DNA from: Segetibacter aerophilus
GTDB lineage: Bacteria; Bacteroidota; Bacteroidia; Chitinophagales; Chitinophagaceae
DNA length: 64,000 nt
Reading direction: 5' to 3'
NCBI RefSeq assembly: GCF_007991655.1
Contig: NZ_BJYT01000013.1
Span: 102,359 to 166,358 of the forward strand
The notes under the pieces are model-generated. The model was not told where the DNA came from. It did no database searches and saw only the letters and a list, made by a program, of their open reading frames with translations. A program made the translations under genes and the position numbers. How positions within the stretch are numbered: the first letter of the stretch is position 1; the number at the start of each line of letters is the position of its first letter. Shown in pieces: positions 16,944-24,949 of this stretch.

Positions 16944-17963
16944 TTATAGATTATTGATTAATGCGTGAATTTGTTCAAAAGGTAAAGGGACAATCGTTGC
17001 TTTACCTATTTTATTTAGAAGTACGTAATTGATAGATTGATTGCTTTTCTTTTTATCGCTCTTTAAAATTCTGAAAGTTTCTTCTTTATCAAATTCAAAC
17101 TGCGGAGGAAGACCGTATTGTTTTAAAACGTTCACAACACGTGCTGTGTCTTTAAAACCGGTGATTTCTTCAGAGAATTTACAAGCCACACCCATACCAA
17201 TACTCACGGCATGACCATGCGGAATTTTATAGAGATTTTCAACAGCATGTCCAATCGTATGACCAAAGTTTAGCAGTTTTCTATCTCCATTTTCAAACTC
17301 ATCTGTAACGACTACCTTAGTTTTTAAAAGCGCATTCCGCTGAATAAGCTTTGCAAGATTTTCGGGGTCTTTTTGAAAATAATCAAGTTTATTTTCCTCC
17401 AGCATGTTAAACATCGGAGCGTCTTTGATACAAGCATGCTTGATTACTTCGGCAAAACCATTTACCCATTCTTCTTTCGGCAATGATTTGAGCAACGAGA
17501 AATCATACAATAGAAAAGCCGGTTGTTTTATTAAACCAACCATGTTTTTATAAAGACCTACATCAATTCCGTTTTTGCCACCAATTGCGGCGTCCACCAT
17601 GGCAAGGATTGAAGTAGGAACAAATCCAAATGCAATACCTCGCATGTAAATACCAGCCACATAGCCAGTAATGTCTGTAATCACCCCACCTCCAACACCG
17701 ACTAACGTTGTGTTCCTGTCTGCACCTACATCTATTAATTGCTGTATAATATCGTCTACTGTCGCCTGTACCTTATGTTGCTCGCCCGCTTTTATTATAA
17801 TTGATTTCCAGCCTTTGAATTTTTTCTGGTGTTTAGCAAAAACATTTTCATCAGTTACAATTACGGCATTGTCTTTAGAGACTAATTGCTCTAGGTAATT
17901 GAAATCAGCGTTGAAATAATAGTTGACGGTGGAAGAGGAAAATGAAAATGACTTCTTGATCAT
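16944..17963 (-). CDS. aroB: 3-dehydroquinate synthase
   Basis: Second shikimate pathway enzyme, NAD- and metal-dependent, converting DAHP to 3-dehydroquinate. Visible are the NAD-binding GVGGGVITDITGYVAGIYMRGI block, PTSILAMVDAAIGGKNGID, the metal-site FAEVIKHACI, and LLNFGHTIGHAVENL plus HGHAVSIGM, which carry the His ligands. Length of 339 is slightly short of the 350-360 norm with all motifs kept. A terminator-like hairpin separates it from the upstream DAHP synthase gene, so it may also have its own promoter. Confidence 0.95.
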   Translation of the reverse strand: MIKKSFSFSSSTVNYYFNADFNYLEQLVSKDNAVIVTDENVFAKHQKKFKGWKSIIIKAGEQHKVQATVDDIIQQLIDVGADRNTTLVGVGGGVITDITGYVAGIYMRGIAFGFVPTSILAMVDAAIGGKNGIDVGLYKNMVGLIKQPAFLLYDFSLLKSLPKEEWVNGFAEVIKHACIKDAPMFNMLEENKLDYFQKDPENLAKLIQRNALLKTKVVVTDEFENGDRKLLNFGHTIGHAVENLYKIPHGHAVSIGMGVACKFSEEITGFKDTARVVNVLKQYGLPPQFEFDKEETFRILKSDKKKSNQSINYVLLNKIGKATIVPLPFEQIHALINNL

Positions 17964-18053
17964 AAGCAGTGGTGATCCCTGCTGGTTGCAGGTAACGGTT
18001 ATTGTACAGCCATAGCTGTTGTAGAAAAGAAAGAATAGAGGCTTAAAAAAGAA

Positions 18054-18082
18054 TGGTCGCCAACACGGACGGCTGGCGACCA
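18054..18082 (-). terminator. Intrinsic terminator after the DAHP synthase gene
   Basis: A 9-bp perfect stem TGGTCGCCA / TGGCGACCA with an 11-nt loop. On the minus strand it is followed by TTCTTTTTTAAG. It lies 12 bp past the stop at 18095, so aroB-aroA-aroC expression from upstream would need read-through or a promoter at 17964-18043. Confidence 0.75.
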
Positions 18083-18094
18083 GGAAGTATTTTC

Positions 18095-19180
18095 TTAGCT
18101 ATTCATTATTGCAGTCTGGTGATTGATACTTTCCATGTGAACCGCGTCGTAATATTTTGTTATGAACTCATTACTCAAGCCTAATGATTCACCTTTTCTG
18201 AAGGCTCTTTCCAAAAGTTCGTTCCAACGATTTGTCTGAAGAATAGTGATATCGTTCTCTTTTTTGTACTGGCCGATCTTGTCGGCTATCTTCATACGTT
18301 GACCTAATAGCTGCATCAACTCATCATCTATGTGGTTGATTTGTTCTCTCAATTTCTCAAGTGCGACAACAAATTCTCTTTCATTAGTTGTTTCGTGTCT
18401 CCACTTGATGCCATCCAAAATTTCTGCAAGTCTTTCTGGGGTAACCTGTTGTTTTGCGTCGCTCCAGGCTTTATCAGGATCAATGTGACTTTCAATCATT
18501 ACACCATCGTAATCAAGGTCAATTGCTTTTTGAGCAACACTTTGCAGCAACGTACGGTTACCTGAGATATGACTTGGATCGTTAATGATCATCATATTTG
18601 GGTTACGACGTTTCATTTCGATAGCAAGGTGCCACATGGGCGCGTTACGATATTCTGTGTTACCATAAGAAGAGAAGCCACGATGAATTAAACCTATGTT
18701 TTTGATGCCTGCCTTAGCAACACGCTCAACGGCGCCTATCCATAACTCTAAGTCAGGGTTGATTGGATTTTTTATAAGAACAGGCACATTTGCTCCGCGA
18801 AGTGCATCAGCAACTTCCTGTACACTGAATGGATTAACAGTGGTTCGTGCTCCAATCCACAAAACATCAACATCAAAATGCAAAGCATCTTCTACCTGTC
18901 TACCGGTAGCAACTTCGATCGCAATAGGAAGACCAGTAATTTTTTTTGCCTGGTTTAACCAATTAAGACCTTTTGTACCCACGCCTTCAAAACTTCCCGG
19001 GCGGGTTCTCGGCTTCCAGATACCGGCTCGAAGTACATCTACCTTGCCTGTTGCTTTTAAACGGGTAGCTGTTTCAATTACCTGCTCTTCAGTTTCGGCG
19101 CTGCAAGGTCCGGAGATAATTAGCGGACGTTTAGAAAGTACTTCATCGATTGTTGACGCAGCATTTAATGTTTGTTCCAT
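18095..19180 (-). CDS. Bifunctional DAHP synthase / chorismate mutase
   Basis: Combines the first shikimate pathway step (PEP + erythrose-4-phosphate to DAHP) with chorismate mutase. Residues 1 to about 260 are a KDO8P/DAHP-synthase type TIM barrel: LIISGPCSAETEEQV, RAGIWKPRTRPGSFEGVG, LWIGARTTVNPFS, VLIKNPINPD, HRGFSSY, NDPSHISGNR. Residues about 270-355 are an AroQ-class chorismate mutase helix bundle (LREQINHIDDELMQLLGQRMKIADKIG). This DAHPS-then-CM order is the reverse of the Bacillus-type fusion and is usual in Bacteroidota. The mutase domain may mediate feedback by prephenate or chorismate. The upstream thiamine-binding-like gene is 29 bp away. Confidence 0.94.
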   Translation of the reverse strand: MEQTLNAASTIDEVLSKRPLIISGPCSAETEEQVIETATRLKATGKVDVLRAGIWKPRTRPGSFEGVGTKGLNWLNQAKKITGLPIAIEVATGRQVEDALHFDVDVLWIGARTTVNPFSVQEVADALRGANVPVLIKNPINPDLELWIGAVERVAKAGIKNIGLIHRGFSSYGNTEYRNAPMWHLAIEMKRRNPNMMIINDPSHISGNRTLLQSVAQKAIDLDYDGVMIESHIDPDKAWSDAKQQVTPERLAEILDGIKWRHETTNEREFVVALEKLREQINHIDDELMQLLGQRMKIADKIGQYKKENDITILQTNRWNELLERAFRKGESLGLSNEFITKYYDAVHMESINHQTAIMNS

Positions 19181-19209
19181 TTTTAATTTATTGAAGTAAA
19201 AATATTAAT

Positions 19210-19509
19210 TTATAAACCAAACTTCGACACCTTTTCGTTGGCCGTGATATCGCTTTTGCTTCTCATATTTATCTGAACACTTGCGATCCATTCGCTACAA
19301 TTCTTTGAGAGCAAGTGCTCGTTTACTGCATTTACTATGGCCATTACTTCTGCATATGTTCCTTCCACTACCGTTGCAAAAGGTCCAATCTCATGTTTTA
19401 TTCCTGACTGTTGTATAACTACTATCGCTTCGTCAACCCATTCGTAAGGATGTTTATCCTGTACAATAGGGAGAATTTGTATGGAAGCGTTAACGAGATA
19501 GTTGTGCAT
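19210..19509 (-). CDS. Thiamine-binding-like protein (MTH1187/YkoF family)
   Basis: 99 residues with a ferredoxin-like fold of PF01910 (formerly DUF77): N-terminal VNASIQILPIV, then HPYEWVDEAIVVIQQSGIKHEIGPFATVVEGTY and a C-terminal amphipathic helix. Some relatives bind thiamine but most have no known role. It sits 29 bp upstream of the DAHP synthase gene and is probably cotranscribed with it. Whether this link has metabolic meaning is unknown. Confidence 0.85.
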   Translation of the reverse strand: MHNYLVNASIQILPIVQDKHPYEWVDEAIVVIQQSGIKHEIGPFATVVEGTYAEVMAIVNAVNEHLLSKNCSEWIASVQINMRSKSDITANEKVSKFGL

Positions 19510-19528
19510 CTTATTCGAGCTTACCCAA

Positions 19529-19554
19529 CCTCCGTCTCCTCAAGGAGAGGGAGG
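19529..19554. repeat. Palindromic CCTC/GAGG intergenic repeat
   Basis: Arms CCTCCGTCTCCT and AGGAGAGGGAGG (one mismatch in 12) around a 2-nt loop, followed by TCGGGAGAAC. It is the same type of palindrome as that inside dnaE2 at 61439-61458. Confidence 0.6.
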
Positions 19555-19681
19555 TCGGGAGAACGTTTTTTATTTTATCTTTTGTTTCTTACACTTCAAC
19601 TTGAACCTTATCCTTCATTCGCTTATCAATGCTCTGCTACTGACGTGGAAGTTCGAACTGCTTATTAAAGAACTAATTTAC

Positions 19682-19710
19682 CGCTCCTTCTCCTGAAGAA
19701 AGAGTTGGAG
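19682..19710. repeat. Degenerate second palindrome of the same type
   Basis: CTCCTTCTCCTGAAGAAAGA then GTTGGAG, an imperfect hairpin resembling the 19529 palindrome, just past the helicase stop. The two bracket about 130 bp of AT-rich sequence with no supported gene. Confidence 0.35.
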
Positions 19711-19720
19711 CATGAGATTT

Positions 19721-21412
19721 CTACCCCCTGCTATTAGCATCATTCATCCTGATCCTTCTGCCTTTGAAAGTTTTGCCGTCGACCGCGCGCACCATTTTAT
19801 CTGCCACGCTTTTATCTATTTCAATCCAGCTATTCATTTCCTTCATATCAATGCGTCCTAAGTTTTCTTTCTTTAGTTCGCTCATATCTAGAATAAACTG
19901 CAGGAAACTTGCCTTGTAAAAACCATCCTTGGTTCCAAGATTTACAAACAACCTTGCATAGTTGCCATCACCTCCAGAAAACTCTCTGCCTCTTGTGTCC
20001 CGGGTACGTCCATCAGCACGATCACCTCTTGAGTCACTTCGGTCTCCGCGATCGTATGGCGTTCTTTCCCTCACACGTGTATCAGTACGGGCATTAAGGT
20101 CTGAAGCATTTTCATAGTATTTTAGGAACCTGTCAAATTCTGTAGCGACCACCCTTTTCAACACTTCTTCCTTGCTTACGTCTGCAAACTTTTCTGCAAG
20201 CATGGGCATATATGTTTCGTAGTCGCCATGACTTACATCTGTTTGCAGCAACTTATCCATGAAGTAAAAAAACTGCTTACGGCAAACATCTTTACCGGAA
20301 GGAATATCTAACTTATGAAAAGGTTGTTGAACCATTTTCTCTATCTGGCGAAGCTTAAAGATCTCTCTTGAATGCACGATGGACATCGAAATTCCCTGGC
20401 TACCTGCACGACCTGTACGGCCACTTCGGTGCGTGTAAACTTCTACATCATCCGGTAGTTCGAAGTTGATCACGTGGGTTATCTCTTTCACATCAATACC
20501 ACGTGCTGCCACGTCGGTTGCAATTAGAAGCTGCAATGTTTTATCGCGAAACTGTCCCATTACTGCATCACGCTGACCTTGCGATAAATCACCGTGTAAT
20601 GCATCAATATCGTAACCTTCTCTTGTAAGCTTTTCCGCTATTCCTTGCGCATCAAGTTTTGTACGGGTAAAGATGATACCATACATACCGGGGTTAAAAT
20701 CGATGATCCGCTTAAGCGTCTCGTAGCGATGTTGCGACGAGCATACATAATACTGGTGATCGATATTCTTATTTCCCGTATTTGCCTTACCTACCGTTAC
20801 TTCGACGGGGCTTTTCATATAGCGCTTACTTACCTGTCTTACCTCAGGCGGCATTGTTGCACTAAACAACCAGGTGCTTTCACGGTTAGGGGTATTCTTT
20901 AAAATGAATTCAATATCGTCTCTAAAGCCCATGTTCAACATCTCATCCGCCTCGTCCAGCACCACGTATTTAATTTGTTCAAGGTCGATTGCTTTACGCT
21001 CAATCAGGTCAATTAAACGGCCCGGAGTAGCCACTACGATTTGAACACCTCTTCTTAAATCACGAATCTGCATGGTGATAGAAGCGCCACCATAAACAGC
21101 TACAACATGCAATCCTTTTATATGCTTTTTAAAAAGTTCAATCTCCTTTACAATCTGCATGCACAGCTCGCGTGTAGGACATACAATTAATGCTTGCGGA
21201 TGCTTATTCTCTACCGAAATCAATTGCAACAATGGCAAGCCAAATGCTGCTGTTTTACCTGTACCGGTTTGAGCCAATCCCACAAAGTCAGTTGTGCCAC
21301 TCAATAGCACCGGGATTGCCTGCTCCTGTATAGGGGTTGGGTTCACAAACCCCAACTCGTCGGTTGCCTGAATTAACCTTGCGTCAATTCCCAACCCTTC
21401 AAATGTCATCAT
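19721..21412 (-). CDS. DEAD-box RNA helicase with DbpA-type RNA-binding domain
   Basis: An ATP-dependent RNA remodelling enzyme of the CsdA/DeaD-DbpA type, acting in ribosome assembly and cold-shock RNA metabolism. The 563 residues hold the Q motif (PTPIQEQAIP), Walker A AQTGTGKT, PTRELCMQ, TPGRL, VLDEADEML (DEAD), SATMPPE, IIFTRTK, DVAARGIDV and HRSGRTGRAG. An Arg/Asp/Gly-rich linker (about 445-480) and a C-terminal DbpA RNA-binding domain (about 488-560: RLFVNLGTKDGFY...RRIRMNDA) follow. It lies between tyrA and the DAHP synthase group, in the same direction, but has its own -7 box and probably its own transcript. Confidence 0.95.
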   Translation of the reverse strand: MMTFEGLGIDARLIQATDELGFVNPTPIQEQAIPVLLSGTTDFVGLAQTGTGKTAAFGLPLLQLISVENKHPQALIVCPTRELCMQIVKEIELFKKHIKGLHVVAVYGGASITMQIRDLRRGVQIVVATPGRLIDLIERKAIDLEQIKYVVLDEADEMLNMGFRDDIEFILKNTPNRESTWLFSATMPPEVRQVSKRYMKSPVEVTVGKANTGNKNIDHQYYVCSSQHRYETLKRIIDFNPGMYGIIFTRTKLDAQGIAEKLTREGYDIDALHGDLSQGQRDAVMGQFRDKTLQLLIATDVAARGIDVKEITHVINFELPDDVEVYTHRSGRTGRAGSQGISMSIVHSREIFKLRQIEKMVQQPFHKLDIPSGKDVCRKQFFYFMDKLLQTDVSHGDYETYMPMLAEKFADVSKEEVLKRVVATEFDRFLKYYENASDLNARTDTRVRERTPYDRGDRSDSRGDRADGRTRDTRGREFSGGDGNYARLFVNLGTKDGFYKASFLQFILDMSELKKENLGRIDMKEMNSWIEIDKSVADKMVRAVDGKTFKGRRIRMNDANSRG

Positions 21413-21429
21413 ATAATCTAAAATTTGCG

Positions 21430-21437
21430 CAAAGGTA
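21430..21437 (-). promoter_or_regulatory. Candidate -7 box of the DEAD-box helicase gene
   Basis: TACCTTTG on the minus strand ends 17 nt before the ATG at 21412. It matches TAnnTTTG; no clean -33 TTTG was found. Confidence 0.45.
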
Positions 21438-21593
21438 CTATTTAATTCTAGCCGTATTGCTGCTTTTGTTGTTATGTTTCTGTTGTAAGACCATTAGTTT
21501 TCGATTGATGAATGATAGTAACTCCCTCCCTCAATTTTCGCGCTTAGCTCAATCAATTTTTTCTCATTGAACAAACTGTAGCACTACTTTCGA

Positions 21594-21618
21594 CATCGTT
21601 GTGTCACTCACTTTTGCC
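21594..21618 (-). repeat. Dispersed intergenic repeat, copy 6
   Basis: Minus-strand core AAAAGTGAGTGACACAACGA followed by TG, in the 302-bp spacer between tyrA and the helicase gene. The rest of this spacer holds only the helicase -7 box. Confidence 0.75.
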
Positions 21619-21714
21619 TTTATTTTTTTACTCAGCCTCTACTATTCGAGCTCTCTACTTTTGATGTTTTAAGAGCAATTTTCAAGACTTGAGTTAATAT
21701 CATTTAATCGCCAA

Positions 21715-22611
21715 TTATTTCAAAATCCTCCTGATTCCATTTGCATTCTCTATCAACTCCTGTAAGTATTCGTAGTTTTCTTTCTCAAGACAACTTTTAA
21801 ATTTTCTAAGCTGTGTAATGTGTTCGTTAAGTACATCCAACACGTTCTCTCTGTTTTGCTTAAATATCGGAACCCACATGGCAGGGTTACTTTTTGCAAG
21901 ACGAACAGTACTTTCAAAACCTCCACTGGCAAGTTCAAAAATTGCTTCATCTTCCTTCTCTTTTTCTAACACAGTATTTGCCAATGCAAAGGAAGTAATG
22001 TGAGATATATGACTCACGTAAGCAGCATGTAAATCATGAGCGGTAGCATTCATATAAATCAGGTGCATTCCTATTGCAGTATACATTTCCTGAACCATTC
22101 TTAATGCATCCTCATCAGAGTTTTCCGCATCACAGATAACCGTTGCCTTGTCTGCAAAAGCTGTCTTTACAGCTGCCGCCGGCCCGCTATATTCCGTTCC
22201 CCACATGGGGTGAGTGGCTACGTATCTTCCTCTTTTCGGATGATCCGCCACCAGACCTATCGCACTTTCTTTTGTAGAACCCATATCCATTACCACCTGA
22301 TCTTGAACCTCATCTAAAATTGCTGGTAATAAGCTGTGTAAAGCATCGACCGGAACGGCTAATACAATTAAATCGCTTTTGGCAATTGCCTCTTTTATCG
22401 GCAACACTTCATCTGCAATACCAAGTTCCAGCGCTCGTTGTTGATTTTCGGGTTTATTGTCAACTGCAATTACATGTTTAGCCAGACCTCTATCTTTTAA
22501 TACCAATCCCAACGATCCACCGATTAAGCCCGTACCAATAATTGTTACAGTAAGCAAGGACACCGTTTTGTCTGTATCTACCTTATTAATATGTTTTTCT
22601 GTTGAAATCAT
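21715..22611 (-). CDS. tyrA: Prephenate dehydrogenase
   Basis: NAD(P)-dependent oxidative decarboxylation of prephenate to 4-hydroxyphenylpyruvate for tyrosine. The Rossmann motif is at about 23-31 (IIGTGLIGGSLG). The PDH blocks follow: VLAVPVDAL, DMGSTKESA, FVATHPMWG-like YVATHPMWGTEYSGP, and HDLHAAYVSHISHI. At 298 residues there is neither a fused chorismate mutase nor a C-terminal ACT domain, so the mutase activity must come from the DAHPS-CM protein. The gene is 37 bp after the aminotransferase gene in the pheA operon. Confidence 0.94.
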   Translation of the reverse strand: MISTEKHINKVDTDKTVSLLTVTIIGTGLIGGSLGLVLKDRGLAKHVIAVDNKPENQQRALELGIADEVLPIKEAIAKSDLIVLAVPVDALHSLLPAILDEVQDQVVMDMGSTKESAIGLVADHPKRGRYVATHPMWGTEYSGPAAAVKTAFADKATVICDAENSDEDALRMVQEMYTAIGMHLIYMNATAHDLHAAYVSHISHITSFALANTVLEKEKEDEAIFELASGGFESTVRLAKSNPAMWVPIFKQNRENVLDVLNEHITQLRKFKSCLEKENYEYLQELIENANGIRRILK

Positions 22612-22648
22612 AGTCCTTCTGTTAGATCCTGTTGTAGGCTTCGTTCCA

Positions 22649-23803
22649 TTATGCTGTTACCCGCTCCAAAGCCTCCTCAAGCACTTCTTTCTTAGCACAT
22701 AAACTTATCCTGATATAACCGTTACCGTTGCTTCCGAAAATACCTCCTGGAGTAATAAATACATTCTTATCGTATAAAACTTCATCGCTCAGTTCGTAGC
22801 CGTCTTTGTACGACGAAGGTATTTTTGCCCAAACAAACATACCTACCTGAGCCTTGTCATACTTGCATTGCAACACGTCTAATAGCTGGTGAACCAATTT
22901 TCTTCTTTCTGAATAAATGCCATTTAATTGATCATACCACTCCTTGTCTAAACTCAAAGCCTTCGCCGCCGCCAATTGAACAGGCAAAAACATTCCGCTA
23001 TCCATATTACTTTTAAAGCGTAAAACTTCTTCAATTCTCTCCTTCGCTCCTATCATCATTCCCACTCTCCAACCTGCCATATTACTGGCTTTGCTTAATG
23101 AATTTAATTCCAGCGCCACTTCCTTTGCGCCTTCTGCACTTAATATGCTGATAGGTTGTTCGTTAAGAATGAAACTGTATGGATTGTCGTGACAAATTAG
23201 AATATTATGTTTTTTTCCAAATGCCACAATTCTTTCAAAAAGCTCCTTTGAAGCTTGTTTGCCCGTTGGCATTTCAGGGTAGTTGATCCACATCAGTTTC
23301 ACCTTGCTTAAATCAATTTCTTCTAATGCTTTAAAGTCAGGCTCCCAATTATTTTCCTCTTTCAAAGCATATTCTTTACATGTACCACCTGCCAATTTCA
23401 CTGCACTGCTGTAGGTTGGATAGCCAGGATTTGGAATCAGGGCTTCATCACCCTTATTCAAATAAGTCATACAGATATGCATGATACCTTCTTTGCTTCC
23501 GATCAAAGGCAGCACCTCCATGTCTGGGTTGACATCTGCCTGATACCATTTTTTATAAAAAGCCGCCATCGCATTTCTTAAAACAGGACTGCCTTTATAG
23601 CTCTGATAGGCATGCACATTTGGTTTAGCAGCTTCTTCCTGCAGGACCTTTACAACTTCAGGATGAGGCGGCAAATCCGGACTTCCTATCCCGAGATTAA
23701 TTATTTTTTTGCCTTGTTTATTTAATTCCTCAATTTCTCTCAGCTTCTGAGAAAAATAATATTCTCCAATTCCTTCCAGCCTTTCTGAAACTTTAATATC
23801 CAT
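22649..23803 (-). CDS. PLP-dependent class I/II aminotransferase, probably aromatic
   Basis: 384 residues, fold type I. The pattern NLGIGSPDLPPHPEV, YQSYKGSPVLRNAMA, NPGYPTYSSAVKLAGG and INYPEMPTGKQAS leads to the PLP Lys in LSKASNMAGWRVG (about 235) and the substrate-binding Arg near GNGYIRISL. A Glu-Met replaces the common N-P-x-N-P/TG context (NYPEMPTG). Its position between pheA and tyrA (17 and 37 bp gaps) argues for transamination of phenylpyruvate and hydroxyphenylpyruvate. Sequence alone cannot exclude an aspartate or LL-diaminopimelate aminotransferase. Confidence 0.88.
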   Translation of the reverse strand: MDIKVSERLEGIGEYYFSQKLREIEELNKQGKKIINLGIGSPDLPPHPEVVKVLQEEAAKPNVHAYQSYKGSPVLRNAMAAFYKKWYQADVNPDMEVLPLIGSKEGIMHICMTYLNKGDEALIPNPGYPTYSSAVKLAGGTCKEYALKEENNWEPDFKALEEIDLSKVKLMWINYPEMPTGKQASKELFERIVAFGKKHNILICHDNPYSFILNEQPISILSAEGAKEVALELNSLSKASNMAGWRVGMMIGAKERIEEVLRFKSNMDSGMFLPVQLAAAKALSLDKEWYDQLNGIYSERRKLVHQLLDVLQCKYDKAQVGMFVWAKIPSSYKDGYELSDEVLYDKNVFITPGGIFGSNGNGYIRISLCAKKEVLEEALERVTA

Positions 23804-23820
23804 CCTTATGCGTTTTGCTG

Positions 23821-24696
23821 TTATTTTAAATTCCCTCTTTTATAAGTACCAAAGACTTTAAGCTTCGCAGTTAACGGCTTTATATCATCTACAACCTGGT
23901 TAAATTGCTCAGTGCCTTCGATCTCCATATCTGCATAAAAACCATATAGAAAATCGCTTCCTGGTATTGGCATACTTTGAAGCTTATTCATATTTACTCC
24001 ATTGACTGCGATGGCCGTCAGCACCTTAGCCAGGCTGCCTTTACTATGGTCCGTTTCAAAATACACTGATGCCTTGTCTGCACCATCAACTACCATTGCT
24101 TCTCCCTTTCGTTGCACCATAAGAAAGCGTGTGTAGTTGTTTTTAAGTGTATGGATATCTGGCGCGATGATGTCCAACTCGTATAGCTCCGCAGCAAGTT
24201 TACTTGCTATAGCCGCAGTATGTTTGCTTTTATGCCGATGAATGTAACGGGCACTTAGGGCAGTATCATCAGTTTCAACCAGCTTCCAGGAATGGTGTTG
24301 TTCTAAATAATCGATGCATTGCAACAATGCCATAGGATGCGAATGAACTTCTTTTATGTCTGATAACTCTACTCCCGGATTAACCAAAAGATGTTGACGA
24401 ATATGCAAGTATTTTTCCCCCACAATCGTGAGGTCGCTTTTTTGTAAAAGATTATAGTTTGGAAGAATACTACCTGCAATCGAATTTTCGATAGCCATAA
24501 CTCCACCGTTGCTTTCATTTTTATCACAAGCAACTTTTATCACTTGTCTGAAGTTGTCGCAAGGAATTACTTCGACATTTTTACCAAAAAACTTTCGTGC
24601 TGCTTCCTGGTGAAAACTCCCTTCGTAACCCTGGATCGCAACTCTTAGCGGTTTCGTTAATGCCCCTGCTTTTGATTGTTTTTTCCCGTCAGACAT
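23821..24696 (-). CDS. pheA: Prephenate dehydratase
   Basis: Converts prephenate to phenylpyruvate for phenylalanine. Residues about 15-190 are the PDT domain: VAIQGYEGSFHQEAA, NSIAGSILPNYNLL, and the catalytic TRF in NNYTRFLMVQR. Residues about 205-285 are an ACT domain: KGSLAKVLTAIAVNGVNMNKLQSMP. The ACT motif commonly read as ESRP is QSMP here, so Phe feedback may differ. The 291-residue form lacks a mutase domain. It is the first gene of pheA-aminotransferase-tyrA, and lies directly behind an attenuator terminator and an aromatic leader peptide. Confidence 0.95.
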   Translation of the reverse strand: MSDGKKQSKAGALTKPLRVAIQGYEGSFHQEAARKFFGKNVEVIPCDNFRQVIKVACDKNESNGGVMAIENSIAGSILPNYNLLQKSDLTIVGEKYLHIRQHLLVNPGVELSDIKEVHSHPMALLQCIDYLEQHHSWKLVETDDTALSARYIHRHKSKHTAAIASKLAAELYELDIIAPDIHTLKNNYTRFLMVQRKGEAMVVDGADKASVYFETDHSKGSLAKVLTAIAVNGVNMNKLQSMPIPGSDFLYGFYADMEIEGTEQFNQVVDDIKPLTAKLKVFGTYKRGNLK

Positions 24697-24703
24697 AGTT
24701 AAT

Positions 24704-24735
24704 AAAAAAAGTCCCGGCTGTTTGGCCGGGACTTT
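24704..24735 (-). terminator. Attenuator terminator in the pheA leader
   Basis: A minus-strand hairpin: arms AAAGTCCCGGC and GCCGGGACTTT, 6-nt loop, then an uninterrupted run of T. It ends only 8 nt before the pheA ATG, so it must be bypassed for pheA expression. Its 5' arm (TCCCGGCC, 24724-24731) is complementary to GGACCGGGA at 24775-24783 in the leader ORF (8 pairs with one bulged A). This gives a mutually exclusive antiterminator. Confidence 0.85.
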
Positions 24736-24748
24736 ATATTTTGATTGT

Positions 24749-24844
24749 TTAGTTAGTTTTCAATCTCAATAGGCTCCCGGTCCACTTTCTAAAGTAGAAG
24801 TAATAATAAAAGCTAAACCAGGTGTTTGCTATTGTTTGTTTCAT
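24749..24844 (-). CDS. Aromatic leader peptide of the pheA operon (attenuator)
   Basis: A 31-codon ORF, MKQTIANT followed by WFSFYYYFYFRKW and a short tail ending LKTN-stop. Ten of the thirteen residues 9-21 are aromatic (2 Trp, 4 Phe, 4 Tyr). Its stop codon lies 13 nt upstream of the terminator stem. In the trp/phe attenuation scheme known from enterobacteria, shortage of charged tRNA stalls a ribosome in such a run, allowing an antiterminator to form. Here the antiterminator segment lies in codons 21-24, so stalling at about codons 9-16 would leave it free, while a ribosome running to the stop would favour the terminator. The downstream genes make Phe and Tyr. The presence of Trp codons suggests sensing of all three aromatics. 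Peptide function is inferred. Confidence 0.85.
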   Translation of the reverse strand: MKQTIANTWFSFYYYFYFRKWTGSLLRLKTN

Positions 24845-24851
24845 TGTGAAG

Positions 24852-24882
24852 TAAAAATAGGAATTGAAATAAAAAAGGCAAA
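24852..24882 (-). promoter_or_regulatory. Promoter of the pheA leader
   Basis: TTTG (24879-24882), a 19-nt spacer, then TATTTTTA (24852-24859) on the minus strand. This is the Bacteroidota TTTG-N19-TAnnTTTG architecture with one mismatch. The -7 box ends 7 nt before the leader ATG, so the transcript would have almost no 5' UTR. Confidence 0.65.
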
Positions 24883-24928
24883 TTTTTTTATCTCCTTTTT
24901 ACGAATTCCAAAAGTTAGACAAAGTGCT

Positions 24929-24949
24929 GAAGTGTGCGACGCAACAATG
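24929..24949 (+). repeat. Dispersed intergenic repeat, copy 7
   Basis: GAAGTGTGCGACGCAACAAT followed by G. The associated block AATGCCGGATTCCAAAA lies about 16 nt further on. It is upstream of the pheA leader promoter. Confidence 0.75.

Noticed and set aside
18696..19199. 167-codon plus-strand ORF
   Set aside because: Antisense to the DAHP synthase domain, which has all family motifs.
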